Positions 29,552-41,132 of a stretch of 64,000 bases of DNA are shown here, piece after piece. Within the stretch, counting starts at the first letter, position 1, and each line of letters opens with the position of its first letter. The notes under the pieces are model-generated. The model saw nothing but the letters and a program-made list of their open reading frames with translations, had not been told where the DNA came from and did no database searches. Source of the DNA: Entomortierella parvispora (Eukaryota > Mortierellomycota > Mortierellomycetes > Mortierellales > Mortierellaceae); contig OY752144.1 of the NCBI GenBank assembly GCA_963573315.1, positions 186,001-250,000 on the forward strand. The letters are read 5' to 3'. The translations under genes and the position numbers were made by a program.

Positions 29552-30951
29552 ATGTCACTTCAAGGTACCGTGAGAGTGCAAGAAACAAAGTGACAATACA
29601 GTCTCAAGGAGCCTTGTCTAGCAATACAGGATGCTTGGGACAGAGATAGGAGACTGACTAGGAAAGCTGGCTCATGATCAACTTTTTAGGAAAAACTCTG
29701 TTCATCAGCGGAGCCAGCAGAGGCATCGGTCTCGCGATCGCCTTACGTGCTGCCAAAGACAAGGCCTGCATCGCCATCGCCGCCAAGACTGCCACCCCTC
29801 ATGCCACGGTATGATAAGACCAAGAATTAGTCTTGTCAGTGATCCGTGTTAGCACGTGAAATAGATGACTGACTCCCACGGTCCCATTGTAGCTTCCAGG
29901 AACGATTTACACCGCTGCAGAGGAAATCGAGAAGGCTGGAGGCACTGGTAAGAAAGGCCTGGCTATGCGAAAAAAGGATATGTCTATGGGTGCCGTGGAA
30001 AGAAAAGAATGGGAATGGTCCATGAATGTCGTTTTGACAGATTCTTTTTGTCCACTTCCTTAGCCTTGCCCATCGTTTGTGATATCAGAGATGAAAATCA
30101 AGTCAAGAGTGCCATTGACCAGACAGTGTCCAAGTTTGGTGGAATCGACATCTTGGTAAGCTTACGAGGTTACTTGGTGAGGGAGAAAAAAACGTCTTTT
30201 GATTGTTGATATTAACTCGCTATAACCTTTTGCTTCGTTTCTTTCATAAACGTAGGTGAACAATGGTAAGCCCCGAACCAACTAACCAACGGGAAGATCA
30301 GAGTCACTTTTGTCCGAATGGTTCCCTCACACAGTCAACTTGCTTTTCACCATGGCTCAAATAGCTTCTGCCATCAGTTTGACAGACACTTTGGCGACAG
30401 ACGTGAAGAAGTATGATTTGATGCACCAGATCAATGGCCGTGGTACCTGGATGGTCTCCAAGTACGCGATCCCACATTTGATTGAGTCTGCCAAGAAGGC
30501 CCGCAACCCCCACATCCTCAACTTGTCGCCCCCTCTTTCCATGAAAGAAGAATGGTTCAAGCATCACGTTGCCTACACAATGTCCAAGATGAACATGTCC
30601 ATGTGTGTTCTTGGTATGTCGGGCGAGTTGCGCAAGCACAAAATCGGTGTGAATGCCTTGTGGCCATTGACCTTGATTGGCACCGCGGCGCTCAAGCTAG
30701 TGGGGGATACAAGCAAGATGACCATGAGAACACCCGAGATCATGGCGGATGCCGCGTACGAGGTCTTCAAGAAGGACGCCAGCAAGTTTTCGGGCAAGTT
30801 CCTGGTCGATGAGCTGCTCCTGCGTCAAGAGGGGTTCACAAACATGGATCAGTACGCGCCCGGGGAACGAGAGTTCTCGCCAGATTTCTTCCTCCCAGAC
30901 GAAATCCTCAAGGAGATTGACGCGCTCAGGGCCAAGCAGGGATGGAACTAA
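29552..30951 (+). CDS. HSDL2: HSDL2-type short-chain dehydrogenase (no SCP2 domain)
   Basis: Six exons: 29552-29564, 29690-29808, 29893-29947, 30064-30155, 30256-30265, 30365-30951; 876 nt, 291 aa, all phases fit. The fifth exon is only 10 nt (GTGAACAATG) and supplies the conserved VNNA. The Rossmann NAD(P) motif is GASRGIG (about residues 12-18). The family blocks KTATPHATLPGTIYTAAEEIE, DIRDENQV, FGGIDILVNNASAISLT, NPHILNLSPPL and WFKHHVAYTMSKMNMSMCVL are all present; the catalytic YxxxK position reads YTMSK. This is the close relative of animal hydroxysteroid dehydrogenase-like 2, a peroxisomal/mitochondrial enzyme of unsettled substrate, but the protein ends after the SDR domain and lacks the C-terminal sterol-carrier domain. 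No clear C-terminal PTS1 (ends GWN). Confidence 0.92.
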
Positions 30952-31224
30952 GTTGTAGGAGCAAGAAAGCACGCGTGAAAAAAAAGAGATCATAGAAAAA
31001 AGGGCAGACGGCAATACAGATATCATGCGTTGACCCAAGGAAAAAGAAAAAAAATTGGCGTCACGCGGTTTGTGTTTCGTTCGTTCGTCCTTGGCTGCCA
31101 ACCCTCGCCTCACTCTCTTTCATTCCCTCATTCATCGCCTTTGTCGCTTCCTTTCCCCTCTTTTCGTTTTTTTGCCCTCCTTCTTCAACCTCAACTCTCA
31201 CGTTTATACCTTCCTTACGATACA

Positions 31225-32661
31225 ATGGCCAACGCTGGTTTGAAAAGTATGTTGACTGCAGAGCCAGCTGACACAGCTCCACAACTCCAAGCAGGACGGA
31301 ATATAAAAAAAAAGACAGCCCATCACAAACTCTGCTGGGACCACGGATGGAGTCAGGACTAAGAATGGCGTCTTCTACACAGGAAAGAGAAAGAGGAATC
31401 CTTGACGCATGGACGCATGTCTCCTTCTTTGCATGCCCCTGGGGAAGGATTCACTGCTGTTCATGGTCACAGTCGACACTTGTGACCTCATGTTTTGTAT
31501 CCAAGGAATGTCTGTCGATGGGTGTTCATGGGAAGGGTTTCGATAGTTTAGCATACAGGGACAGGGAAAGAACTCTACGTAGAAAACACCCACATCCCCA
31601 CCCAAGCAGTTTCATGAAACAAAACAAGCTGACCGTTGCCCTCTTCCATCCTCCTTCTTTTATTCTTTTAGCGTACGTTGGAAGGGGCACATACGTCATG
31701 ATAATATGAACTAAAACATGCATGCATGGCACAGGACGAAGGAATGGCGGTAGACAAAGGAGCTTTTGGAAATCGATTGAGGAAGAGTGACAGATAAAGA
31801 AATGGCATTCAGGATGCAAGCTTAGGACCACCCATGAAACTATTGCCAGGGCCTAGGGAATGAATAACGGCTGACTATGATACTTTCTTGCGCAATAGTG
31901 TCATTGGACTTTCCTTTGTCCTCGCCTTGGGCTTCTTGCTCGTCATCATGTCATGTGCTCTCTATGGGTAAGAGGAAGAGAATGAACAGTGCCTGGACAC
32001 TTCTAAATACACACACCTCTCAAACCAGACACTAACGCATACTCTCTTGGGACATGAATCAATAGCAATTGGTGGCCTCTCTTTGTTGGTATGCAGTTGG
32101 TAGACAGGATGCAATTCTGTCAAGAACTTTTGGAGCCTTGGTGCTGATCCCATCAGTTTTTTTTATCCCTTTTTCTTATAGTTGCAACATACGTCTTGGC
32201 ACCTCTTCCCAACGCCATCTTTGGAAGGTGTTCGGGCCGCGATGACTTGATGTCGGATTACCAGGGAGGCTTTGCTGACGCAGGATATTTCCTCACGGGC
32301 TTGATGATTGTCACCGGATTCTCCTTACCCATTGTGCTTGCTCACGCCAAAGTTGTAAGTTTCTAATCATTTCTTTGCAATATCGCCTTTTTCTTTGTCT
32401 CCCAAAAAAAAAAAAAAAAAAAGTTGCATCCTGAAAAAAAAAATCCATTCTTTGGTTGTTTGACGATTAGATCACAGTCCCAGCCATGGCCATGAGTGTC
32501 ACAGGAGGTGTCTTGATCTATGCCACAAGTAAGGGACCATATTCATCTTTATGTCGTATCGTGATTGTCTTGTTACTGACGCGTCTTACTATTCAATTTC
32601 TGCCGACGCCTTAGTCATCTCATATTCCCGATTCTTTGCCGAGGATGATTCTGACTTTTAA
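31225..32661 (+). CDS. VPS55: Vps55/LEPROT-family endosomal membrane protein
   Basis: Six exons: 31225-31250, 31899-31967, 32066-32088 (23 nt), 32182-32354, 32471-32528, 32615-32661; 396 nt, 131 aa, the usual size of the family. It has four hydrophobic segments: VIGLSFVLALGFLLVIMSC, NWWPLFVVATYVLAPLP, FLTGLMIVTGFSLPIVLAH and AMSVTGGVLIYAT. The block GFADAGYFLTGLMIVTGFSLP is typical. Vps55 acts with Vps68 in late endosome to vacuole sorting. Exon 1 uses donor GTTGAC at 31251, which is needed to keep the frame; the stronger-looking GTATGT four bases earlier would break it. Intron 1 is unusually long (648 bp). Confidence 0.9.
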
Positions 32662-33290
32662 GCAAGGGGAAGCAAACACCATGGACTATCAAAACGAGGA
32701 GGAAGAGGCAAGGCGCTGTTCAACAATTATCGGCAACTTGTGTTGATGTGTACAAAAAAAATAACCATTCAAGGACGTCAACTGTGTAAAATCCAGTAAA
32801 AAAAATATAAAAAATATGGATTGAAGAAGATGACCCATTGTTGACCCACTGTTGAACAAGAAAGGCAGGGTGGGAGAATGAAAGAAGCCATCTCTGCCTA
32901 GGCGCAAGAAAAGCAGAAGCCACGCCCTTTCGGCCTAAAATCAAAAAGACAGTGGTGACAGAAACAGAAAGTACATCTTCCTGTTTCCTCCATCTATTAT
33001 TCGAGGGGAAGGCATAATGGACGCTCGAATTCGATCTGTCATCCTCAATGGGGAAGGGGTTTGATGAATAGTCGTACTCCTCGCAAATCTCAATAGTCCT
33101 GTCTGTCATCTCTGGGTGCGTCATTAACGTCCTTTTTATTTTTCTGTGTTGTCCCAATGTTAGATGACTACGAGGGTGCGACTCTATCCATTTGCTGATC
33201 CGCCAAACCACTGACAAAGTCCACCAAAAGGAAAAAAAGGAAACTCAAGAGTTGGGGTTTCCATCGCTCCTGACTCTGGTAGTTGCACTC
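32662..33290. other. Convergent 3' region between VPS55 and SRP9
   Basis: 3' UTRs. A minus-strand frame of 165 codons (32720-33217) lacks family signals and splice or promoter support and was not annotated. Confidence 0.45.
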
Positions 33291-33923
33291 TTACTTGCGC
33301 TTGTTCTTCTTTGCCTTTCCACCGCCACCTTGTTGCAATGCTGGGCTAGATATCGTTGTAGGAGCAGCCACGGGAGCAGCCGACTGTACTGAAGGTGCTG
33401 ATGAGGTTGATTCCTGAACAGGGGCTGGGACCCTGTTGTGCATCTTTGCCATCAAGGAACGGTTTAAACGCTCAAATTTGTTGAGGTCCTGCATCTGATC
33501 TGTCTTGTATTTCAAGCACTATGACAACGAAAACGGAGGCAATTGTTCATTAGAATAGAAGGTCTATAACATCATATCGACAGAATTGGAGCAAGAAAGG
33601 ATGATGCAACAGAGAGTGAGAAAGAGAGGGGGGAAGGAGCGCCCTTACTGTGCGATCATCCGTGACTTTGAGGACGAGCTTTCCTTCGACGTGGCGATAC
33701 TTGGCAACGTAACGGGTCTACAAAAAAATATCGATTAAAAAATACGCTTTAGTCCAAAGGCAACTCCCATTTCTCCCGATGGACGATGCTCGGTTCATTC
33801 GCATAAGGGGAAGGAGTGTAGTCATCCAGGTAGTTTGGTTTGTGGAATTACATTGTTGGGTGAAAGTTGGTAGAGCTCCTCGGCGGCCTTTTGGAACTCG
33901 TCCCAGACAAGGATGTTGACCAT
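33291..33923 (-). CDS. SRP9: Signal recognition particle subunit SRP9
   Basis: Three exons: 33852-33923, 33649-33717, 33291-33518; 369 nt, 122 aa, all in phase 0. The N-terminal part MVNILVWDEFQKAAEELYQLSP, then RYVAKYRHVEGKLVLKVTDDRTCLKYKTDQMQDLNKFERLNRSLM matches the SRP9 alpha/beta fold that, with SRP14, binds the Alu domain of SRP RNA and pauses translation. As in yeast Srp21 there is an added tail: about 45 residues rich in Ala/Ser/Pro, ending GGGGKAKKNKRK, likely RNA-binding or nucleolar-targeting. It is divergent from RPS14 across about 0.9 kb. Confidence 0.87.
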
Positions 33924-34841
33924 GGTGCGATGTAGATGTGAATGTAACGAGCAGAGAAGAAAAAGAAGAAAGGAGACGTAGCACAAAAGAGGAGGCTGAC
34001 GATGGAGAGGACGGCACGGAGGGGACGAGAAGAGACGAGATGACGGATGGGTAGAGTGAAAGACAGCAGCAGCGAGTAGGGCTGATCCCCTGGCCCCTTC
34101 CTCCCAGATGGAGACGGGGATGCGAGCAGAGAGCGAATGATCAGCACAGGAAACGAGACTGGTGGACCCCTTAATGGACGCAGCAGGGGGATATTATCCC
34201 AGTGCGCCTGCCAGCTCTGTTGCAACTTCCTTTTTCTCAAATATCGAAGATGGTACAGGACCCTTTCAGCTCGTGCGACGGACTGTGAATTTTTTGGTGG
34301 CGTGGCTGCTTCTTTCTCCCTTCTCATGGATGCCCTTCATGGATGGATGGATGTGCTCTGTTGGCAACCCCACCCATCGATCCATCCATCGATCCATCCC
34401 TGTCCTTTTCTATCGACACCCCGTCATCCCACTCCTTCTGGAACTGCTGGAAGACGGACCATCCACCACCGGCCACTTTAGGACAGGATACTTTGGCTGT
34501 CTTGTATACGACTACAACCTATTGGTCTGAAGCTCTGGCTCGCACTTTTTCCTCGTTGTCAGAAGCGGTGCTGCACAGGATGCTGTCAGTATTAGTGGGC
34601 TAGATGGAATCAGCAGTCGAGAGATTGGTCAGATCAGGAGGGTAGAGTCAACATCACAGATGGAAGCCAGTGAAAGTCAGAGGCAGATGGATTTGTCTGT
34701 GTGCCGGAACAAGCATGACTTACAAGGGCACAGCATTCACGCCATTCCAACCAAATCAGCAGACGCCTTCATCACGCAACTCGCAAACACAGATCAACTA
34801 CGACGAAGCAAACATCTCACGCCACCACATACTTTCACACT
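33924..34841. other. Divergent promoter of SRP9 and RPS14
   Basis: About 0.9 kb between two translation-related genes. It contains ccatc(gat)ccatcc-type short repeats near 34371-34400. ORFs here are not supported. Confidence 0.5.
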
Positions 34842-35389
34842 ATGGGGGTTTCCTTTTCTATATCAAATATTATCACACCAGCGCAAACAACTAACAAAGG
34901 TTGCCTTCTGTCCTCTTCGTTCCTTTCCGTCAATAGTCCAAGAAGGTCAAGTCCACCCCCAAGGTTCAGGAAAACATCTCCCTCGGTCCCCAGGTCCGTG
35001 GTGATGAGGAGGTTTTCGGTGTTGCCCACATCTTTGCCTCTTTCAACGATACCTTCGTTCACATCACCGATTTGACCGGTCGTGAAACCATCTCCCGTGT
35101 TACCGGAGGCATGAAGGTCAAGGCCGATCGTGATGAGGCTTCCCCCTACGCCGCCATGTTGGCTGCCCAGGATGTCGCTGTCAAGTGCAAGGAGGTCGGT
35201 ATCACCGCTCTTCACATCAAGCTCCGTGCCACCGGTGGTAACCGCTCCAAGACCCCCGGTCCCGGTGCTCAGTCCGCTCTCCGTGCCTTGGCCCGTGCTG
35301 GCATGAAGATTGGTCGCATTGAGGATGTTACCCCCACCCCCACCGATTCTACCCGCAAAAAGGGTGGTCGTCGTGGTCGTCGTCTGTAA
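34842..35389 (+). CDS. RPS14: 40S ribosomal protein uS11 (S14)
   Basis: Exon 2 (34937-35389) encodes essentially all of uS11: [94 protein letters not shown] and the invariant tail [10 protein letters not shown]. The protein sits on the small-subunit platform and contacts 18S rRNA. Exon 1 is taken as only ATGGGG (34842-34847) with an 89-bp intron that has a CTAAC branch site at 34891; total 152 aa. The donor GTTTCC is atypical, so the first two codons are less certain than the rest. An intron right after the start codon is common in ribosomal protein genes. Confidence 0.95.
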
Positions 35390-35910
35390 AAAGTCGATCG
35401 ATTCTCTATATCGATTTGCTTGCCATTTACAGGAGAAAAACAAAAACAAACACTGGATGGTTGTTGGGTTCTTTTACTCGATTATGTCCCTTGTTCGTTT
35501 TTAGACCTTAGTAATTAAAGCCAAAAATTACTCAAAAAAAACCGAAGAACTTTGTTGTGTGTAGATTGTCGCTATCAATTGGGATCGAGAGGATCATGAT
35601 GAAGGGGTTTGTTGCTGCGCAAGATATCCAAGTTGTGCCACGCGATATGAGGGTAGGGATGCAGGGGGAGAGCAAAAGGGGAAAAGACAGTTTTCGTATT
35701 GGCGCAAAATGGATGAGATCGGCGGTTGTGAGGGTGGTGCAAAAAGAACACAGACGCCGCCCATTCTCAAAATGGCTCATGCGACGGGTATAAAAATTCA
35801 GATAATAGTGAAGGAGAGTCGATTTCTCTCTCTTTCTTCCCATATTCTCGATTCCCTGGTAATCTGCCAACCCTCCGTTCAGGACCTGTTTCAGGCATAC
35901 TCTTTCTACG
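35390..35910. other. RPS14 3' region and promoter of the DUF4396 gene
   Basis: No gene seen. Pyrimidine-rich leader (ctctctctttcttccc, near 35826) before the next ATG. Confidence 0.45.
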
Positions 35911-36732
35911 ATGCATTTCATCACTGGCACATCGATGCTGCAGCGCACCGCGGCTCTTCATATTAGATCTCATATCCGCCAACACTTGCCATTGACGAAC
36001 CACGCCCGTATCTATCGAGTCTCTGCTACAGGGATCATGGCTAAAAGATACGGTGATTCGACCTATGCCTCGACACTGTCATCGTCGTCCCCTTCTTCCT
36101 CAAGCACTCCTTCGTCGACTTCTTCCTGCTGTAGCAAGAAAACCACCGCTACCGCCACAGCCGTTCACCCGATCCTGCCCACCGCAGCAGGTGATTCTTC
36201 TGAGAAAGGTGAAAAGAAGAGTTGTCATAAACAAACATCACCAGGGCACAGTCGTCCAGCGGCCCCAGCCGTCAGCACTCTTCAATTCTGGTCAGATCCC
36301 AGTTCCTGGAAGATTGCATCCACCAACACGTTCCGTTGCCTGATCGGTTGTACGCTCGGTGATCTTTCCATGTTGTTCTATCTCCAATCCGCCCACCCAA
36401 CCATGTCCCCTCCCCTGGCCATGGGTTTGGCCATGACCTCGGGAATCTTGACCTCGATCACGTTGGAGACCCTGGTTTTGCGGTTTTCAAGCAAAGTGAG
36501 AATGCCTTGGTCGGCCGCCCTCAAGACCGCCACAGGCATGTCCATGATTTCCATGTTGACCATGGAAGCCGTCGAGAACGCGGTGGATTATCATTTGATG
36601 GGTTGGGGAAACGTCAATCTTTCCGATCCCATGTTTTGGAACGCCATTGGATGGAGTGCCTTGGCCGGCTGGTCGGCTCCTTTGCCCTTCAACTACTGGA
36701 ACTTGAAGCGACATGGAAAGTCGTGTCATTGA
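35911..36732 (+). CDS. DUF4396-domain protein, probably mitochondrial
   Basis: Single exon, 273 aa from 35911; a second in-frame ATG at 35935 (MLQRTAALHIRSHIRQH) gives a basic, acid-free N-terminus typical of a mitochondrial presequence and may be the true start. Residues about 45-125 are Ser/Thr-rich and low complexity, with a CC-SKK patch. The C-terminal 145 residues form a compact membrane domain with helices at TFRCLIGCTLGDLSMLFYL, PLAMGLAMTSGILTSITLE, ALKTATGMSMISMLTMEAVE and FWNAIGWSALAGWSAPLP. The (C/N)xxIGCxxGD start is the pattern I associate with DUF4396, a family without known function. Confidence 0.7.
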   Translation: MHFITGTSMLQRTAALHIRSHIRQHLPLTNHARIYRVSATGIMAKRYGDSTYASTLSSSSPSSSSTPSSTSSCCSKKTTATATAVHPILPTAAGDSSEKGEKKSCHKQTSPGHSRPAAPAVSTLQFWSDPSSWKIASTNTFRCLIGCTLGDLSMLFYLQSAHPTMSPPLAMGLAMTSGILTSITLETLVLRFSSKVRMPWSAALKTATGMSMISMLTMEAVENAVDYHLMGWGNVNLSDPMFWNAIGWSALAGWSAPLPFNYWNLKRHGKSCH

Positions 36733-36842
36733 ATAGATAATAAAACCAGTCTCTCTTCTCTCCATCTCTCCCCTTGCTGTTTGTGTGTGTGTATATGTGT
36801 GTTTTGTTTAATGGTTTGCGACTTTTTGTTGGGACCTTTCCA

Positions 36843-38800
36843 TTATTCTACACGAGGTCGCTTTGTCGTCCGATCGTCCTTGACAGGCGGGACGGGATGA
36901 GATTTTTGCGGTTGTGGAGCGGCAGCGGCAGCTCTCATATCCTTGTCCTCATTGGTAATCCTTCGCAATGGGAATTCGACCGGTTGTCCAGCAAACGAGC
37001 TAAAGAATTAACAATTACAATATGGCCATTAGAGACAATCATTTACATACAAATTGTACCCCCTCGAAAAAAGTTGCGGATCAAATTCAGGACGAGTATA
37101 GGTTGAAGAAGAGACAGGACTTACTCCATGCCTGGCTTGGGATCCTCTTGAAAATATGGGTGGTTGAGCGCTTCCTCCGCCGTGATTCGCTTCAAAGGAT
37201 CATATTCCAACATGGCCGCCAACAGATTGCAACCTTGTTCGCTTTTGATCGGCCACGTCTGGTACATCTGTCGGAGAATATTGGGCATGCTAGAGTAGAG
37301 AGCAACACGGAAAATACGAAAATCATGATGAGAAAATCAACTCGTAAACAGATTGCAAAAAAAAAAGTATGCGGACCAAATGAAAGTAGGAAAACCGAGT
37401 CCAAGTCTTACTGTCTAAATGAAGCCAAGTTGGGGTATTCTGGTTGTTGATCAATCGTGGGCCATCTATCCTCTTCATTGATAACAAAAAGCACAGAAAA
37501 AAAAAAAAAGTCAGCGAAACAAGATTGTAGCTGTCATCAATACCAAAAGCACAGTTTGCCCATTCAAAGAGTCCATACTTGTTGGGTTGCCCAGAATATC
37601 AAAAATCTTTTGCAGTTGGTTCTTTTGGAACGGGACCGTCTTTTTGTTCTCCACCTTGGCTTCCTCGCCCTTAAAGATGGGCCGCAGCGTAATCAACTCT
37701 GCAAAGATACAGCCGATGGCCCAAATATCAATCGCCTTGGTATAATGTCGGGATCCCAACAACAATTCCGGAGCGCGATACCAGATTGTCACCACGACCT
37801 TGTCTCCATTGAATAACGGCTGTAATGGCTTGTAAAACATACGCGCCAATCCCAAATCACCTGTGATTCACATTCAAGAAAAAAGAAAACGAACTGGTGA
37901 GCAATTCCTTTTGTAAAGTTGGAGAAATAGCGGCAGAGAGAATCATGGCCCTTCTCCTTTGTCCTGAACGTACCAACTTTGACGACCCCGTTGGCGGTGA
38001 CAAGGATATTGGCTGGCTTCAGATCACGATGCATCACCCAATTGGCGTGGAGATAGGCGACTCCATTCAATAGTTGCCACAGAAAAGACTTGATGGTGTA
38101 CTCTGACATGAATTTGCGCTCTGGATGGCTGTGGAATCCAATAATTTGCTAAAACGCCGTATCGATAGAGAGAGGATATCATACCCTGTCAGTCAGTCTG
38201 CCAGTGTGCAAAGTGTCAAGGGCTCCAATGGATGGCGTGGATCGTAAATCCTTACCAGAAGATCGTGTTCAGCATACTCAAAGACCATATGAATCGACTT
38301 GTCTTCCAGCAGGACTTCCTCTAATCCTACAATGTTCTCATGATGTAGTTCACGGCAGAGCTAAAGTGCCATCCAGATGACGTACGTCTCTTTCTGTAAG
38401 TCTTCTTCCTATCACCCAGCGACTAGAACAAGCCAGCAACGCAAACAAAACGAGAGTGTTCCTTACAGCAATCTCTCGACATGCAGATTGTGAAATTCCA
38501 ATATAGGTCGCCGCTTCGCCCTCCTTGTCCGGTTTGAACTTTTTGATCGCATATTCTTTTCCATCGTCCCTAGGTTCGGAAGGATATATGGTCGATCAGT
38601 TAGTCCTTGGAGCAAGACGCAATGGATTCCATCCTGTTCTCTTACTTGTTCCTAGATTTTGCTTTATAGACGCGACCGTAGGTTCCCGAGCTGATAAAGC
38701 CGAGAATGTCGTATTTGGAGGCGATCTTTTGCCGACCCGAGTCGCGTTTTGCTTTGTATTCGTTCATTGCCATGGGAGGTAACTCATTGGTATTCTCCAT
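36843..38800 (-). CDS. SSN3: CDK8/Ssn3 (Srb10) Mediator kinase
   Basis: Eight exons: 38646-38800, 38467-38569, 38256-38360, 37974-38148, 37579-37860, 37412-37472, 37125-37289, 36843-36999; 1203 nt, 400 aa, all phases fit. Kinase landmarks in order: glycine loop [12 protein letters not shown], catalytic Lys in YAIKKFK, SACREI (CDK8 form of the PSTAIRE helix), [14 protein letters not shown] in place of DFG (animal CDK8 has DMG), [32 protein letters not shown]. With cyclin C, Med12 and Med13 it forms the Mediator kinase module in the nucleus. The C-terminal tail is short and ends in a basic KRPRVE-type stretch that could be nuclear targeting. The acceptor of exon 6 (GAAG) is a little weak but forced by frame. 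Confidence 0.95.
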
Positions 38801-39209
38801 CTTTTCCTGTCCCTCCTTCCTTTCTTCCGTGAGTAGAATGGATAGGGTTGTAGCAGCCGTTATTCTAGAAGGCCCTGTTCCCGAGTAAGCCGATTGTTTG
38901 TCCTCTGTAGTCCTCCAGTCAAGTCGACCTATACACGTTGTTGTTTCCGGGAGATGTGATGGCGTTGCTGTTGAGTTGATGGTGAAAAAGAAAGTGAGAT
39001 GCATTGAATACCCTCGCGCCATTGTGTGACCGTTCTTTTCACCTTTGAATCCCAGCATTCTTTTCCTGGTCCCTGCGCCCAGTCCATGTGGCAAGAAATT
39101 TAGTTAAGTAGATCGTTTCTTTTTATTATATGCTGTGTGTGTGGATGAGAGGATCGGACCGAGTCCGAGCGAGCGAGAGGGTGGCGTCTTCTAATGTGTA
39201 GCTCATACT
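38801..39209. other. CDK8 promoter / SRP40 3' flank
   Basis: About 0.4 kb between two leftward genes. No ORF or element recognised beyond generic promoter sequence. Confidence 0.4.
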
Positions 39210-40743
39210 TTAATTGTCGGCATCGGGGAACTTGAACGAGTGAGACTCAAAGTCGATCTGTCCTCCACGGTAAGAGCCACGCTTCTTTTTGGTCTTCTCG
39301 GCACGGAAGCCCTTGCCCTTGGTCACGATCATGTCCAAGTGAGCCTTGTAGCCATATCCAGTCTCTGAGCCTCCCTGTATTCAGGAACAGTGAAAATGTC
39401 AGTTTCTTGATTTTTGAATAATCTCGTTGCGATGGTCATGCACTTGTCCAAAACAATCAACTATTGAACCTCACCTTAGACATATAAGTGTTATCCTTCA
39501 GCTGATCAGCAAGAAAAACGACATCCTCGGCCCTCACACGCTTGAAAGGCTCGTTCTGGACCTTGACAGGCTTCTCACCCTGAAGTTGTTGTACAAAGGG
39601 TTTCAATTAGAATTAACTCTCCTGGTTACATCGTGGCGCTGGACTTTTATCACTGTCTATTTCTTACCTCAATCTTCATCTTCTTGGCAGGAGGGGCAAC
39701 AACAACAACCTCCTTGACAACAGGCTTCTCATCTTCAGACTCGGAGTCCGAGCTGTCTGAGCTGCTGGAGCTGTCACTGTCCGAGCTTTCGCTGTCCGAG
39801 CTATCCGAGCTATCCGAGCTATCCGAGCTATCCGAGCTATCCGAGCTATCCGAGCTATCCGAGCTGTCCGAGCTGTCCGAGGAGCTAGACTCTGAATCCG
39901 AGGAATCCGAGGAAGAGGAAGAAGGGGAAGAAGGCAAGGATGATGAGGACGAGGAAGAGGAGGACATGGAGACGTCGCTGTCGGATTCTGAAGAGCTATC
40001 GCTATCAAAATCGCTGGAGCTTTCCGAGCCGTCGCTTTCGCTGTTCGAGTCGCTTGAGGCATTGGAGTCGCTTTCGCTGTCCGAGTCGCTGTTGTCGCTT
40101 TCATGTGCGATAATTATTAGATGCTTACCCTCATCTTCACTGCTCGAGGACGACGAGGAAGAAGAAGATTCAGATTCAGATTCAGAATCGGAATCTTCCT
40201 CCTCACTCTCTGACGAAGAGCTAGACTCTTCCTCTGATGACGAATCCGAAGAAGAGGACGAGTCCGAAGAGCTGTCGTCCGATGAATTCTTCATTTCAAC
40301 ATCCTCACCAGACTCACTGCTGCTGCTGCTGCTGCTGGATCCTGACTCGGCACTATTGACCATAGAATAAGAGATGTCGATTTGCTTAGTCAGATACAAT
40401 TTTGTTGTGAACTGAGGGGTGTTTTTTTTGGCTTTTTGATCTGCTGCTTTGAATCTGGTTCCTGTTTGCGAGATGAGCTACATACATCTTTGACTTGTTG
40501 TACAACTCGACCAAGGTCACGGTGGGTTTGGAGCTGGACTTCAAAGTCTATAGAGGACAGGGCATCAGGTTAGTTGTCACTATTAGACAAGAAAGGAGAT
40601 ATGTATCTTTTCTATGAGACAATGGTCCAAGAGGAGGAGCATACGTTCTTTGCCTCCTTCTTGAAGGCCTTCAAGGTCTCGACGCAGTCTTGCTCCTTCA
40701 AGAACTGCTCAATGAGGGGGAAGAGCTCAGCAGGGGCGCCCAT
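39210..40743 (-). CDS. SRP40: Srp40/Nopp140-like nucleolar phosphoprotein
   Basis: Five exons: 40645-40743, 40486-40547, 39668-40352, 39475-39579, 39210-39374; 1116 nt, 371 aa in frame. The N-terminus has a LisH-type helix ([22 protein letters not shown]). A long Ser/Asp/Glu tract follows (about residues 54-270), consisting of CK2-type sites. The conserved SRP40 C-terminal domain ends the protein: [62 protein letters not shown]. Family members shuttle between nucleolus and cytoplasm and chaperone snoRNPs and Pol I factors. Unlike vertebrate NOLC1, the acidic tract is not broken by Lys/Pro-rich spacers. Confidence 0.88.
39793..39880 (-). repeat. 9-bp coding microsatellite (ctatccgag)n
   Basis: About nine near-perfect copies inside SRP40 encoding Ser-Asp-Ser units on the minus strand. 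In frame, so length change alters only the phosphoacceptor tract. Confidence 0.8.
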
Positions 40744-41132
40744 TGTTGAATGTAGAGTGGTGAGGGGGGGAAGAAGGGGGAGGAAGATGGGGATGAGGAA
40801 GGGAGGAATGCAAGGCAGCAAGGAATTGGTGGAAAGAGAAGGCTGGACTATACGCGTGTAACAGTCAAGGCTGGCTTGGCTGGCTCTTTGAAAAAAAAGA
40901 AAAAAAAATCGCCACCGCCACCCTGCAAACACACACTCCTTCGCTGCACGGCACCAGAGCCAAAAGATCAATTTGTTTTGAAAGTGGCTTTGAGGGACTG
41001 CTTTCCTCTGCTTGCCACCGCTGGATCGGGTCACGTGTGCTGTCCGTGCAACCCTCCGAGCATTGCTTGATTGCCATTCAATCCGACCCTTGTTAATCAC
41101 ATCACTCTTCATTCACTCTGTCCATATACACA
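40744..41132. other. Divergent promoter of SRP40 and the mS26-like gene
   Basis: About 0.4 kb shared upstream region. A TCACGTG-type E-box is at about 41031-41037 (gggtcacgtgtgc). No ORF supported. Confidence 0.5.

Noticed and set aside
32720-33217. 165-codon minus-strand ORF between VPS55 and SRP9
   Set aside because: No recognisable domain, odd composition, and it lies in a convergent 3' region with no promoter.
39676-40104. Arg/Ala/Pro-rich ORFs overlapping the acidic tract of SRP40
   Set aside because: They are shadow frames of a 9-bp repeat.
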